A stretch of DNA of 37,211 bases from Leptolyngbyaceae cyanobacterium RM1_406_9 (GCA_012033355.1 JAAUQZ010000018.1:1-37211), one strand, 5' to 3'; positions 1 through 7,286 are shown, counted from the first letter of the stretch. The notes: a model not told the origin generated them from the letters alone. Program-made: numbers and translations.

Positions 1-936
1 TCGCTGTCCGTTGCCTGAGATACCTGCAATGCCGACGATTTCGCCGCTGTGAACGGTTAGGTTAACGCCTGAAACTGCTTCCAGCCCGTTGTCTTTGTTG
101 GCACGAATATCTTTAATTTCCAGAACGGGAACTGGATTGGGATGGTCTGTTTTCTCAACGGGGGTGGGTTCGCGGCGATCGCCCATCATCATTTCAGACA
201 TATCTGCAACGGTCAGGTCGCGTACCATACCGTGACCCGCAAATTTGCCTTTTCGCAAGATCGTGACTTCATCGACGAAAGCCATGACTTCCCGGAATTT
301 GTGCGAAATCATCAGGACGCTGAGCTTCCCGGCAGTCACCTGTTCGCGCAGCAAGCCTAGTACCTCGTCTGCCTCACCAGGAGTCAGCACGGAAGTGGGT
401 TCGTCGAGGATGAGAATTTTGCTCTTGAGGTAAAGCTGCTTGAGAATTTCTAGCTTTTGCTTTTGTCCGGCGGCAAGTTGGGCAATGGGAACATCTAACG
501 GCACCTGAAAGGGTGCAGTCTGCATGAAGGCGTTAAGCTGCTCGTATTCGGCTTTCCAGTTGATCAGGTTGGTGCTATCGAAGCGGGATAGCACTAGATT
601 CTCAGCGACCGTCATGGCGGGGACGGAGGTGAAATGCTGGTAGACCATGCCAATGCCGTATTTGTGGGCATCGCGAGGGCTGGCGATCGCCCTTGTCTGC
701 CGATCGATCAGCACCTCGCCGGATGTAGGGGTGTAAAATCCCATGACGCATTTGACCAGGGTGCTTTTCCCGGCTCCGTTTTCGCCCAGCAGCGCGTGAA
801 AGGTGCCCGGTTTCAGGTGTAGGGAGACATTATCTAAAGCAACCAAGCTGCCAAAACGTTTGGTCATGCTAACAACTTCTAGCTCTGGCGGTTTTTCGAT
901 TTCGACGGTAGAGAGTGTTTCGGTGGCGGTTGTCAT
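1..936 (-). CDS. BMP-family (nucleoside/sugar-type) ABC transporter ATP-binding protein, 3' end outside window
   Basis: Open from ATG at 936 to the left edge: 312 residues with no stop, C-terminus missing. It is the first half of a double-ATPase subunit of the RbsA/YufO type, which energises uptake with two permeases and a BMP-type binding protein. Visible: Walker A GENGAGKST (51-59), Q-loop region GMVYQHF, a degenerate signature LAAGQKQKLEIL, Walker B ILILDEPTS, and the H-loop ISHKFRE. A linker leads to a second ATPase domain whose degenerate Walker A (GISGNGQR) lies at the very edge, as expected for this family. It is 96 nt downstream of the biuret-hydrolase gene and is separated from its permeases by the two enzyme genes. 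That order ties the enzymes to the transporter. Substrate unknown; family members import nucleosides, purines or sugars. Confidence 0.93.
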   Translation of the reverse strand, partial: MTTATETLSTVEIEKPPELEVVSMTKRFGSLVALDNVSLHLKPGTFHALLGENGAGKSTLVKCVMGFYTPTSGEVLIDRQTRAIASPRDAHKYGIGMVYQHFTSVPAMTVAENLVLSRFDSTNLINWKAEYEQLNAFMQTAPFQVPLDVPIAQLAAGQKQKLEILKQLYLKSKILILDEPTSVLTPGEADEVLGLLREQVTAGKLSVLMISHKFREVMAFVDEVTILRKGKFAGHGMVRDLTVADMSEMMMGDRREPTPVEKTDHPNPVPVLEIKDIRANKDNGLEAVSGVNLTVHSGEIVGIAGISGNGQR

Positions 937-973
937 GGGTTTGCTCGTGGAATGGTATTGACTTGGGGAGGCA

Positions 974-1006
974 AGATCTGCGGCTTCTCGAAGAAGTCGC
1001 AGATCT
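974..1006. repeat. Intergenic hairpin between the biuret hydrolase and ABC ATPase genes
   Basis: Fifteen-base arms (974-988 and 992-1006) starting and ending with AGATCT, one mismatch that can form a G-T pair, and a 3-base loop. No T-run follows on the minus strand, so it is more likely a dispersed palindrome or mRNA processing/stability hairpin than a terminator. Confidence 0.7.
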
Positions 1007-1032
1007 GAGCGCTGCATTTTGGATTCTGGAGT

Positions 1033-1719
1033 TTATGTGGATTGGAGGGTTTCGATCAGGGCGGTGGAGGGGGCGATCGCGCCAAATACGCCGCCCTGCA
1101 TTGTCACCATTTTTAGAGCTGCAAGGTGGTTGCCGTAGTCGCTGGCTCCGGTGCAGTCGGAGAGCAGCAGGCATTCGTAGCCGCGATCGTTGGCATCGCG
1201 CATCGTGGTGTGGACGCAAACATCGGTGGTTACGCCTGCCAGAATGATGTTTTGGATGCCTTTGCGCTGAAGCAGCAGGTCGAGATCGGTGGCGTAAAAG
1301 GAACCTTTGCCCGGTTTGTCGATGATGGTTTCGCCAGGGAGGGGAGCCAGTTCGGGGATGATTTCCCAACCGGGTTCGCCGCGCACGAGAATTTTGCCGC
1401 AGGGGCCGGGGTCGCCGATGCCCGCACCAATTTGGCGCGATCGCCACTGTTTGTTTTCAGGCAAGTCTGACAAGTCGGGACGGTGCCCTTCGCGGGTGTG
1501 CATGATGTGAAATCCCTTTTCACGCATCACTCCGAGCAGCCGCTTAATTGGCTCAATGGGGGCACGAGTGAGGGAAAGGTCATAGCCCATCTTGTCTACA
1601 TAGCCACCGATGCCGCAAAAGTCGGTCTGCATATCGATGATCAGCAGCACGGTATTATCTGGACGTAGCTCACCGTTGTAGGGATAGAGATAGGGTTCTG
1701 AGTTGACGTAAAGCCCCAC
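1033..1719 (-). CDS. biuH: Biuret amidohydrolase-type cysteine hydrolase (isochorismatase fold)
   Basis: 228 residues. Biuret hydrolases convert biuret to allophanate plus ammonia in the cytoplasm. The cysteine-hydrolase triad is D29 ([10 protein letters not shown]), K135 ([10 protein letters not shown]) and C168 ([12 protein letters not shown]); Q208 lies in [11 protein letters not shown]. These sit at a constant offset of seven from the Asp36/Lys142/Cys175/Gln215 numbering I recall for Rhizobium leguminosarum BiuH. The stretches [20 protein letters not shown] and [12 protein letters not shown] also match BiuH as I remember it. The start is GTG, preceded by an excellent Shine-Dalgarno at 1723-1731. 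It lies between a formamidase-like gene and the transporter ATPase. Biuret hydrolase is favoured over triuret or ureidoacrylate hydrolase, but substrate specificity inside this family cannot be proved from sequence. No allophanate hydrolase lies in the window. Confidence 0.85.
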   Translation of the reverse strand: MGLYVNSEPYLYPYNGELRPDNTVLLIIDMQTDFCGIGGYVDKMGYDLSLTRAPIEPIKRLLGVMREKGFHIMHTREGHRPDLSDLPENKQWRSRQIGAGIGDPGPCGKILVRGEPGWEIIPELAPLPGETIIDKPGKGSFYATDLDLLLQRKGIQNIILAGVTTDVCVHTTMRDANDRGYECLLLSDCTGASDYGNHLAALKMVTMQGGVFGAIAPSTALIETLQST

Positions 1720-1722
1720 GAT

Positions 1723-1731
1723 TCACCTCCT
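1723..1731 (-). promoter_or_regulatory. Strong Shine-Dalgarno of the biuret hydrolase gene
   Basis: AGGAGGTGA on the minus strand is a nine-base match to the 16S rRNA tail. The AGGAGG core ends 6 nt before the GTG at 1719, which fixes that start. Many neighbouring genes lack any recognisable site. Confidence 0.85.
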
Positions 1732-1754
1732 AAAGTTTTCCTCCCAACGTCTCG

Positions 1755-1856
1755 TTACGAGGCTCTGCCTCGTAATGCAGAACTAGAGGCTCTGCCTCCT
1801 CAAGCACAAGGGGAGGCAGAGCCTCCCGACTTACATTCCCAAGCAGAGCTTGGGAA
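1755..1856. repeat. Cluster of four palindromes sharing a GGCTCTGCC / GCAGAGC core
   Basis: It fills the gap between the formamidase and biuret-hydrolase genes. Perfect or near-perfect palindromes lie at 1755-1775 (arms TTACGAGGC/GCCTCGTAA), 1786-1798, 1811-1827 (arms GGGAGGC/GCCTCCC) and 1836-1856 (arms TTCCCAAGC/GCTTGGGAA). A decayed copy of the last two modules is at 3204-3252, and a related TTCCCAAGCT palindrome occurs twice at 26661-26768. This is a dispersed repeat family. Transcribed, each forms an mRNA hairpin inside the operon. Confidence 0.9.
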
Positions 1857-1872
1857 CGAGGGAGATGGTTGA

Positions 1873-2892
1873 CTAGCCGGATATGTTTACTGGCATCTCT
1901 TCACCCCGGTAGCTGCGGGTTGGAGTGGGGAAACCACAGGAAGTGCCATCGGTGTGAACGACTTGATCTTCCCAGGGAAGGCGATAGTTGCCGTTCACCA
2001 AATCTTGCATATAGGTGTAGGGGCAGTCTTGCGCTCCACCTTTAACGGCGGTGTAGCCGCGATGCCCAAACTGATAGATATTATTTTCAACCGACCAGTG
2101 CTGACGGGCTTCACGCACCAAGTCGGGACGCAGTTCGGCGGTGATAATCTCGTCGGGGCGGTGACTGCCCATTGCTATCGGTGTCCCGTCAAAGTTGACG
2201 AACATCCCTTCACCCATTGAGTCAAAGGTGCCGTCAGTGCCGCACATACAAACCGAAGCGGTGTACATCAGGTTGCAAAAGGCGTTTGCCTGATTGGTAA
2301 TACGCCACGAATGCCGAATGGGAGCGGTGTAGCCCGCTGTGCGAATCATGATTTCGGCTCCTTTATAGGCACACTCTCGCGCCATTTCGGGGAACATTCC
2401 GTCGTGACAGATAATTAGGGCGATCGCACTACCGTTCGGACCTTCACATACTGGAATCCCAATATTTCCAGGCTCCCAGGGTTCTACAGGCACCCAGGGA
2501 TGCAGCTTGCGATAGTAGAGCCGCAGTTCACCTTTGTCGTCGAGAATGATGCCGCTGTTGTAAGGATTGCCGTGCGGGTTGTATTCCATGAGCGAAAAGC
2601 AGCCCCAGATGTGATTATCTCGACAGGCAGTCTGAAACGCCTCAACTTCGGGGCCATCCAGCCGACACATAATCTCTGGATTGGTGTCCATCGATAGCCC
2701 ATGCAGGGCGTATTCCGGGAATACCACCAGATCCATCGTGGGCATATTGCGCCGAGCTTTGCTCACCATGTTGCAGATGCGATCGCTTTGCGCTGCTAGG
2801 TCATCGGGCGTAACTACATTAGGCAGTTGCAGTTGCACCATGCCAAGAACTACGCCGTTAGGAGATTTGTTTAAGCCGCCAAGACCGTTCAT
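1873..2892 (-). CDS. amiF: Formamidase-type amidase (nitrilase superfamily, AmiF-like)
   Basis: 339 residues from the ATG at 2892. Formamidase hydrolyses formamide to formate and ammonia in the cytoplasm. The nitrilase triad is E60 (VVFPEYALHG), K129 (YYRKLHPW) and C162 (LIICHDGMFPEMA). Helicobacter AmiF uses E60, K133 and C166, so E60 coincides exactly and the other two differ by the same four residues. The C-terminal LPWEDQV region is also more AmiF-like than AmiE-like. A longer frame reaches 3000 but its first 36 residues are translated from heptamer repeats, so I reject that start; no Shine-Dalgarno is visible. The next gene downstream is the biuret hydrolase, 153 nt away, and the locus encodes a BMP-type ABC importer. 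The true substrate may be another small amide or N-formyl compound. Confidence 0.85.
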   Translation of the reverse strand: MNGLGGLNKSPNGVVLGMVQLQLPNVVTPDDLAAQSDRICNMVSKARRNMPTMDLVVFPEYALHGLSMDTNPEIMCRLDGPEVEAFQTACRDNHIWGCFSLMEYNPHGNPYNSGIILDDKGELRLYYRKLHPWVPVEPWEPGNIGIPVCEGPNGSAIALIICHDGMFPEMARECAYKGAEIMIRTAGYTAPIRHSWRITNQANAFCNLMYTASVCMCGTDGTFDSMGEGMFVNFDGTPIAMGSHRPDEIITAELRPDLVREARQHWSVENNIYQFGHRGYTAVKGGAQDCPYTYMQDLVNGNYRLPWEDQVVHTDGTSCGFPTPTRSYRGEEMPVNISG

Positions 2893-2946
2893 AGGGATGA
2901 GGGATAAAGAGTGAAGGAGGAGGGATGAAGGATGAGGGATGAAAGG
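2893..2946. repeat. Heptamer-type tandem repeat (GGGATGA units)
   Basis: Degenerate 7-bp units (GGGATGA, AGGATGA) run upstream of the formamidase start. The same repeat occurs inverted at 3621-3652 and again at 5811-5840. Short tandem heptamers of this kind are common in filamentous cyanobacterial intergenic DNA. Confidence 0.8.
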
Positions 2947-3018
2947 TAAAACTGGGTTCAATGGCACTGGCTGAAGCTTCCACCTTTGCCCTGAACTCAA
3001 GTTCGGGCTAAAAGCTCA

Positions 3019-3110
3019 AGTCCGTTAAAACGGACTGCAATCCTTTAAGGAGCGGGAGCTTAACTCGTTTCAACGGGTTTTAGCTTTGAGCCTGAGATTG
3101 ATCTCAAGGC
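3019..3110. repeat. Palindromic repeats with one half of a 49-bp long-range inverted repeat
   Basis: A palindrome with arms AGTCCGTT/AACGGACT lies at 3019-3036. The segment 3062-3110 is the reverse complement of 5929-5977 with two mismatches by eye. The paired copies bracket the two permease genes. The rest of the 759-base gap before 3651 holds a decayed palindrome module (3204-3252), the 21-bp minisatellite and heptamers; I see no gene in it. Confidence 0.85.
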
Positions 3111-3260
3111 TGTCAAGTCAGTGCTATTCAACAGTGGATTGACGCTTGTTTTCAGGTAGAACTTGGAAATGCATTTGATGTGGCTCTACCCCATGATTTT
3201 GGAAGACGGAGCCTCCAGTTCTGCATTCCAAAGCAGAACCTTGAAACGAAGCTTGCTAAA

Positions 3261-3554
3261 TTCAGAGGATGAGAGTTTAAACAGGAACAATGAGGGTTTG
3301 AACTAGAACGATGCTGTTTTAGATAGGAACGATGTTGCTTTAAGTAGGAACGATGTTGCTTTAAGTAGGAACGATGTTGCTTTAAGTAGGAACGATGCTG
3401 TTTCAAACAAGAACGATGCTGTTTTAAGCAGGAACGATGCTGTTCTGAGTGAGAACGGTGAGGGTTGAAACAGGAACGATGCCGTTCTAAATAAGAATGA
3501 TGAGGGTTTGAGCTAAAACGGTGAGACTTTAACCTGAAATGCTGCAACCTTGAG
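3261..3554. repeat. 21-bp minisatellite, 14 tandem copies
   Basis: Fourteen consecutive 21-base units with no insertions between them. Three central copies (3324-3386) are identical, and divergence increases toward both ends. The core is GAACGATG followed by T-rich and A-rich positions. Because 21 is divisible by three, one minus frame stays open (LKQHRSY heptapeptides), but that frame has no other protein-like feature. The array lies inside the transporter/enzyme locus, between permease 2 and the formamidase gene. Confidence 0.93.
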
Positions 3555-3620
3555 CTTCAATAGCGGCACTGTGCAGACCATTCAACAATGCGATCGCCCC
3601 ACCCTCTGCCCCCACCCCCC

Positions 3621-3652
3621 CTCATCCCTCATCCTTCATCCCTCATCCCTCC
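3621..3652. repeat. Heptamer tandem repeat (TCATCCC units)
   Basis: Units of TCATCCC and TCATCCT abut the stop codon of permease 2. The array is inverted relative to the one at 2893-2946. Confidence 0.8.
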
Positions 3653-4577
3653 TAAGTGTCTGTTCCCAATGCACCTGGCGCACCGGACAAGGTTCGCTTA
3701 GGGGAACAGGTGATGATCATAATCAGCAACGTCAACACATAGGGGGCAGCGTTGAACAAGTAATAGCCTTGCTCAATGCCGACCGACTGAAGTGCCGGGC
3801 CAAGGGCCTGGGCACCGCCAAACAAAAGGGAAGCCCAGAGACACTGAATCGGATTCCAGTGGGCAAAAATCACTAGAGCGACCGCCATCAAGCCTTGACC
3901 GCTGGAAACTCGTTCGCTCCAGAGTCCGGGATAGTAGAGCGACAGGGAAGCGCCGCCAATTCCGGCTAAGAAACTGCCTGCGACGACGCTAAGCATTCGC
4001 ACCTTGAAGATAGAAACGCCCATCGCTCTAGCCGCTTCGGGACTGTCGCCCACTGCGCGGATGAATAAGCCCCAGCGAGTGGATTGAAAGAACCAGTGCA
4101 TTAGGGGGCGATCGCCACTCCCAGCAAAAACAAGGGGCTAATCTGTAACGCTGACTGCACAGGCGGCAAACTGCTCCAGGCTCCCAGGTTAATCGTTGCT
4201 AACTGCGGAGCCGAGGGCTGAATGAAGGGTTTGCCAAAGAAAAAGGCAATGCCGCTGCCAAAAATAATCATGGCAATGCCCACCGCTACATCATTTACCC
4301 TGGGCTGCTGGGAGAGCCAGCCGTGAATTAAGCCAAATACCACACCCGCCAGTCCAGCAACAACCACGCCCAGCCAGGGCGACCCCGTGAGATAGGAAAT
4401 GGCGTAGGCGCTCATCGCACCCATCAGCAATGTTCCTTCTAAACCCAGATTGATTTTGCCGCTTTTCTCGGTCAGGCATTCGCCCAGGCTGACAAACAGG
4501 AAGGGCGTTCCGCCGCGCATCGTACCAGCGGCGATCGCCAACGGTACGCCCCACCAACCGAGTGCTTCTGTTGCCAT
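3652..4577 (-). pseudogene. BMP-family ABC transporter permease 2, split by a one-base frameshift
   Basis: Two adjoining frames together make one permease. The N-terminal part (4101-4577, 158 residues from ATG 4577 with AAGGAGAT upstream) ends GVAIAP-stop. The C-terminal part (3652-4101) begins MHWFFQSTRWGLFIRAVGD, joined by a TAATG overlap. Adding one C to the run at 4104-4108 reads GVAIAPLMHWFFQS without a break and gives about 308 residues, the usual length for YufQ/BPD-transp-2 permeases. Both halves keep hydrophobic helices and family motifs (GKINLGLEGTLLMGA; AVGDSPEAARAMG). The lesion touches the HIP1 octamer at 4108-4115. This could be a sequencing error (favoured), a real null mutation, or coupled translation of two halves. 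It is the second membrane subunit of the importer. Confidence 0.88.
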
Positions 4578-4720
4578 TTTTAGAATCTCCTTGAGATGAA
4601 GGGGCTAGGGGGCTGGGGACTAGGGAGTAAAGGTGGGCGGTGCCCACCCTACTGGATAGGTTTCAGGATTGGTGAAGGGCAACCCTTCTCTCCGATGCCT
4701 AGCCTCTAGCCCCTAGCCCC
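4578..4720. repeat. Intergenic inverted heptamer repeats and hairpins between the two permeases
   Basis: GGGGCTAGGGG-type units at 4598-4625 face CCCCTAGCCCC-type units at 4698-4721, so the whole gap can fold on itself. Inside lie palindromes at 4632-4648 (GGTGGGC/GCCCACC) and 4676-4688. The permease 2 ribosome-binding site follows directly. Confidence 0.75.
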
Positions 4721-5803
4721 TCAAACTACTGCCGTAACTGTGGGTGCTGACGGAGCCTTGACAATTGGCTCTTTGAAGATGGCAAATTTGCCGTAGAGCG
4801 ATTCGCTAAACAGGACGACGAGGAAGACGAGTCCCTGGAAGACCAGAACAGTTGCGTCGGGGAGGTTGTGCGATCGCTGCAAGATGCCGCCGCTGGCAAG
4901 AATGCCACCCAGCATGATAGACACGAGCGCTGCCGCCAGAGGATTGTGTCGGGCGATGAAAGCAACCAGGATGCCGCCATAGCCATAATTGGCATTCAGC
5001 GATTCGTTAGCGCGACCGTGAACGGCTGCGACTTCGACCATGCCTGCCAAGCCCGCGCAGGAGCCTGCCAGGAAACAAATTGCCATCGTTAGTTTGCCAA
5101 CAGGCAACCCCGCAATCCGAGCGGCGCGAATGTTGCCTCCGGCAGTCCGGGCGGCAAAGCCAAAGGTGGTGCGCTGAATTAGGAAGTAGGCGATCGCACA
5201 AGCAACCAAACCATAAATCAGCCCATAGTGAATTCGTGTGCCGGGAATCGTGCCCAGCATATTGATTTCAGCGATCGGATAGGTAGAAGGCTTGTTGAGC
5301 GAACTGGGGTCGCGCATGGGTCCGCCGACTAGGTGGTTAAGGAGGGCGATCGCAATGTAGTTCATCAATAAACTGCTGATAGTTTCATTCACAGCGCGGT
5401 AGTGCCGCAGCGCACCGACCGCACCAATCCATAGACCGCCTGCTACCATTCCCGCAAGCGCCATACCGATCTGCACAACGGTAGGCGAAGCGGTAGATAG
5501 CGCCAGTCCAGCCGCAACTGCACCCAGACCACCGACGACTAACGCGCCTTCATTACCAATGATTACCAACCCTAAACGGGCAGGAAGCGCAGTACATAAG
5601 GCACTCAGCATCAGCGGCGAAGCTCGAATCAGCGTATTTTGAAACGTACTCCAACTGCCAAACGCCGCCTTCCAAATTGAGGCATATACACCAAACGGAT
5701 TGGCTCCTGCCGCCGCACAAAATGCGCCAAACAGAATCAGCGAAAACAAAACTGCCCCAACCGGAATACAAATCGACTCCAAAGTTTTGCGATGAGAGAG
5801 CAT
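4721..5803 (-). CDS. BMP-family ABC transporter permease 1
   Basis: 360 residues from the ATG at 5803 (MLSHRKTLESICIPVG). A start at 5848 is possible in frame, but its extra 15 residues are translated heptamer repeat, so it is rejected. The protein is a polytopic inner-membrane subunit of the YufP/BPD-transp-2 type, with about eight to ten hydrophobic segments. Family motifs include GLVIIGNEGALVVGG, NETISSLLMNYIAIALLNHLVGG and a cytoplasmic-loop region FGFAARTAGGNIRAARIAG. It would form the translocation pore with permease 2 and receive substrate from the lipoprotein encoded upstream. The gap to permease 2 is 143 nt, so co-transcription is likely but not tight. No Shine-Dalgarno is evident. 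Confidence 0.92.
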   Translation of the reverse strand: MLSHRKTLESICIPVGAVLFSLILFGAFCAAAGANPFGVYASIWKAAFGSWSTFQNTLIRASPLMLSALCTALPARLGLVIIGNEGALVVGGLGAVAAGLALSTASPTVVQIGMALAGMVAGGLWIGAVGALRHYRAVNETISSLLMNYIAIALLNHLVGGPMRDPSSLNKPSTYPIAEINMLGTIPGTRIHYGLIYGLVACAIAYFLIQRTTFGFAARTAGGNIRAARIAGLPVGKLTMAICFLAGSCAGLAGMVEVAAVHGRANESLNANYGYGGILVAFIARHNPLAAALVSIMLGGILASGGILQRSHNLPDATVLVFQGLVFLVVLFSESLYGKFAIFKEPIVKAPSAPTVTAVV

Positions 5804-5810
5804 GGGGAAA

Positions 5811-6060
5811 GGATGAGGGATGAAGGGTGAGGGATGAGGTTTATCCAATAGCTTTGGAATAAATCTCAGGTTCAGGTTAGAACCCGTTGAAACTGAGTTG
5901 CACCAACGGCAGGAGGCATTGCACTAGCGCCTTGAGATCAATCTCAGGCTCAAAGCTAAAACTCGTTAAAACGAGTTGAGATGAGGTTCTGCCAGAAGGT
6001 TCTAGTCAGTTTTAACTGACTTATGCTATTAACCCGGAATTGATTCCAGGGCGGGGTATT
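5811..6060. repeat. Repeat-filled gap: heptamers plus the second half of the 49-bp inverted repeat
   Basis: Heptamers GGGATGA/GGGTGAG lie at 5811-5840. The segment 5929-5977 is the inverted partner of 3062-3110, containing the palindrome ACTCGTT/AACGAGT. Further short palindromes lie near 6005-6025 (TCAGTTTTAACTGA core). I see no coding potential in this 310-base gap. Confidence 0.85.
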
Positions 6061-6113
6061 GGGTAACAGACCAAGCTGGTGCAACCGAAGTCATTACCCT
6101 TTGTTTACGAGCA

Positions 6114-7286
6114 TTAACTGGCCACACTGCCAATCACGCCTTCGACCAAATAATTCATCTGCTCCAGCACAGGGTCTTGCTGCTTCAGGGATTGACCCGC
6201 TTCAACGACCACTGCGCCCGTGTTGTCTTTGATTTCGCCGTTATAAATCACCAAACTGCCGTCCATGAAAGCAGCTTTGGCTGCTTCGGCATCCTGCTTT
6301 GCCTGCTCACTTACCGCTGGCCCGTAAGGTGAAAGCTTCCAGAAGCCTTCTGCTATGCCGCCCCGAAGAATATGGGGAATGCTGCCATCCATCAGCGTTT
6401 TGCCGGCGTGAATGTCTTCGGCAATTTTGGAATATACGCTCGTCCAGTCCCACTCAGCGCCCGTGAGATAGCCTTTGGGAGCCAGAGCCGTCTGGTCAGC
6501 GTGATAGCCAGAGGCAAAAATGCCTCGCTTTTCTGCTGTTTCCATCACCACTTTGGGACTATCGACGTGACAGGTCAGCACATCAATGCCCTGGTCAGCC
6601 ATACTGTTTGCGGCTTCTGCTTCCTTGACTGGCAGTGCCCAGTCTCCAGTAAAAATAGCCTGCGTTGTAACATCAGGTTTGACGCTACGGGCACCCAGCG
6701 TGAAACTGTTGATGTTTCTCAGAACTTGAGGAATTGGTTTTGCGCCGATAAATCCGAGCTTTCCGGTTTTAGAAGTGTGAGCAGCGACAATTCCAGCAAT
6801 GTACTGCGCCTCGTCGATGTAGCCGAAGTAGCTGGCCACATTAACCGGGTGGGTTCCTTCCTGGTAAAGTCCCCCGCAGTGGAAGAACTGCACGTCGGGA
6901 TATTCTTCCGCCAGCTTGAGAATGTGAGGGTCAAAGTAGCCAAAAGATGTGGGGAAGAGGACGCTTGCCCCGTCGATGTCGATCATGCTTCGCATCGATT
7001 CCTCAACCGCAGTGGTTTCTGGAACGCTGGCTTCTTCAACGATCTTGACCCAATCAAAACTCTCTGCAATCCCGGCTGCTCCTTCTGCGTGAGCCTGGTT
7101 ATAGCCGTAGTCATCTTTGGGCCCGACGTAAATAAAACCGATTGTGATTTGGTCTGCGGCAGTGCCCCCTCCCTCGGCGGTACTGCACCCGGTGCCAAAG
7201 CGAGCAGTAATGCCAAAGGCCGTCGTGGCAAGCAAGCCTCGAATGACTTGGCGGCGAGATAAGTGTAGAAGCTTTCTATTACTCAC
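6114..7286 (-). CDS. BMP-family substrate-binding lipoprotein of an ABC importer
   Basis: 390 residues from a GTG start preceded by GAGAGGA. It binds the transported compound outside the cytoplasmic membrane and delivers it to the permeases. The N-terminus carries a twin-arginine motif (SRRQVIRG, 10-17), a hydrophobic stretch and a Cys at 34 in FGTGC, so it looks like a Tat-exported lipoprotein; the lipobox is imperfect. The body has the periplasmic-binding fold of the PnrA/BmpA family: TIGFIYVGPKDDYGYNQAH, FPTSFGYFDPHILKLAEEYPDV broken into family blocks, ASYFGYIDEAQYIAGIVA, and QGIDVLTCHVDSP. It is the first gene of the minus-strand locus. Ligand unknown: purine nucleosides are bound by some relatives, while the enzymes downstream suggest an amide or ureide. 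Confidence 0.92.
   Translation of the reverse strand: MSNRKLLHLSRRQVIRGLLATTAFGITARFGTGCSTAEGGGTAADQITIGFIYVGPKDDYGYNQAHAEGAAGIAESFDWVKIVEEASVPETTAVEESMRSMIDIDGASVLFPTSFGYFDPHILKLAEEYPDVQFFHCGGLYQEGTHPVNVASYFGYIDEAQYIAGIVAAHTSKTGKLGFIGAKPIPQVLRNINSFTLGARSVKPDVTTQAIFTGDWALPVKEAEAANSMADQGIDVLTCHVDSPKVVMETAEKRGIFASGYHADQTALAPKGYLTGAEWDWTSVYSKIAEDIHAGKTLMDGSIPHILRGGIAEGFWKLSPYGPAVSEQAKQDAEAAKAAFMDGSLVIYNGEIKDNTGAVVVEAGQSLKQQDPVLEQMNYLVEGVIGSVAS

Noticed and set aside
869-1447. 192-residue minus frame over the biuret hydrolase and ATPase genes
   Set aside because: It is out of frame with two well-supported genes and shows Arg/Pro/His-rich shadow composition.
2893-3000. N-terminal 36-residue extension of the formamidase
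   Set aside because: It is encoded by heptamer repeats. With the ATG at 2892 the catalytic Glu falls at position 60, as in characterised AmiF.
3152-3547. Minus-strand 131-residue frame with LKQHRSY heptad repeats
   Set aside because: It is a translation of the 21-bp minisatellite, open only because 21 is a multiple of three. Its end reads through palindromic repeats and there is no ribosome-binding site.
3261-3554. Possible CRISPR array
   Set aside because: Units are contiguous 21-mers with no unique spacers and there are no cas genes.
4090-4115. Programmed ribosomal frameshifting in permease 2
   Set aside because: There is no classical slippery heptamer with a downstream structure, and two other genes break in the same way next to HIP1, so a common technical or mutational cause is more likely.
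5804-5848. N-terminal 15-residue extension of permease 1
   Set aside because: It is translated heptamer repeat (MDKPHPSPFIPHPFP), not conserved permease sequence.
3062-5977. Composite transposon carrying the permeases
   Set aside because: The inverted repeats lack a transposase and target duplications, and similar palindromes are scattered across the window.
6372-7262. 296-residue plus-strand open frame
   Set aside because: Wholly antisense to the binding-protein gene, whose family motifs are unambiguous; the antisense product resembles nothing.
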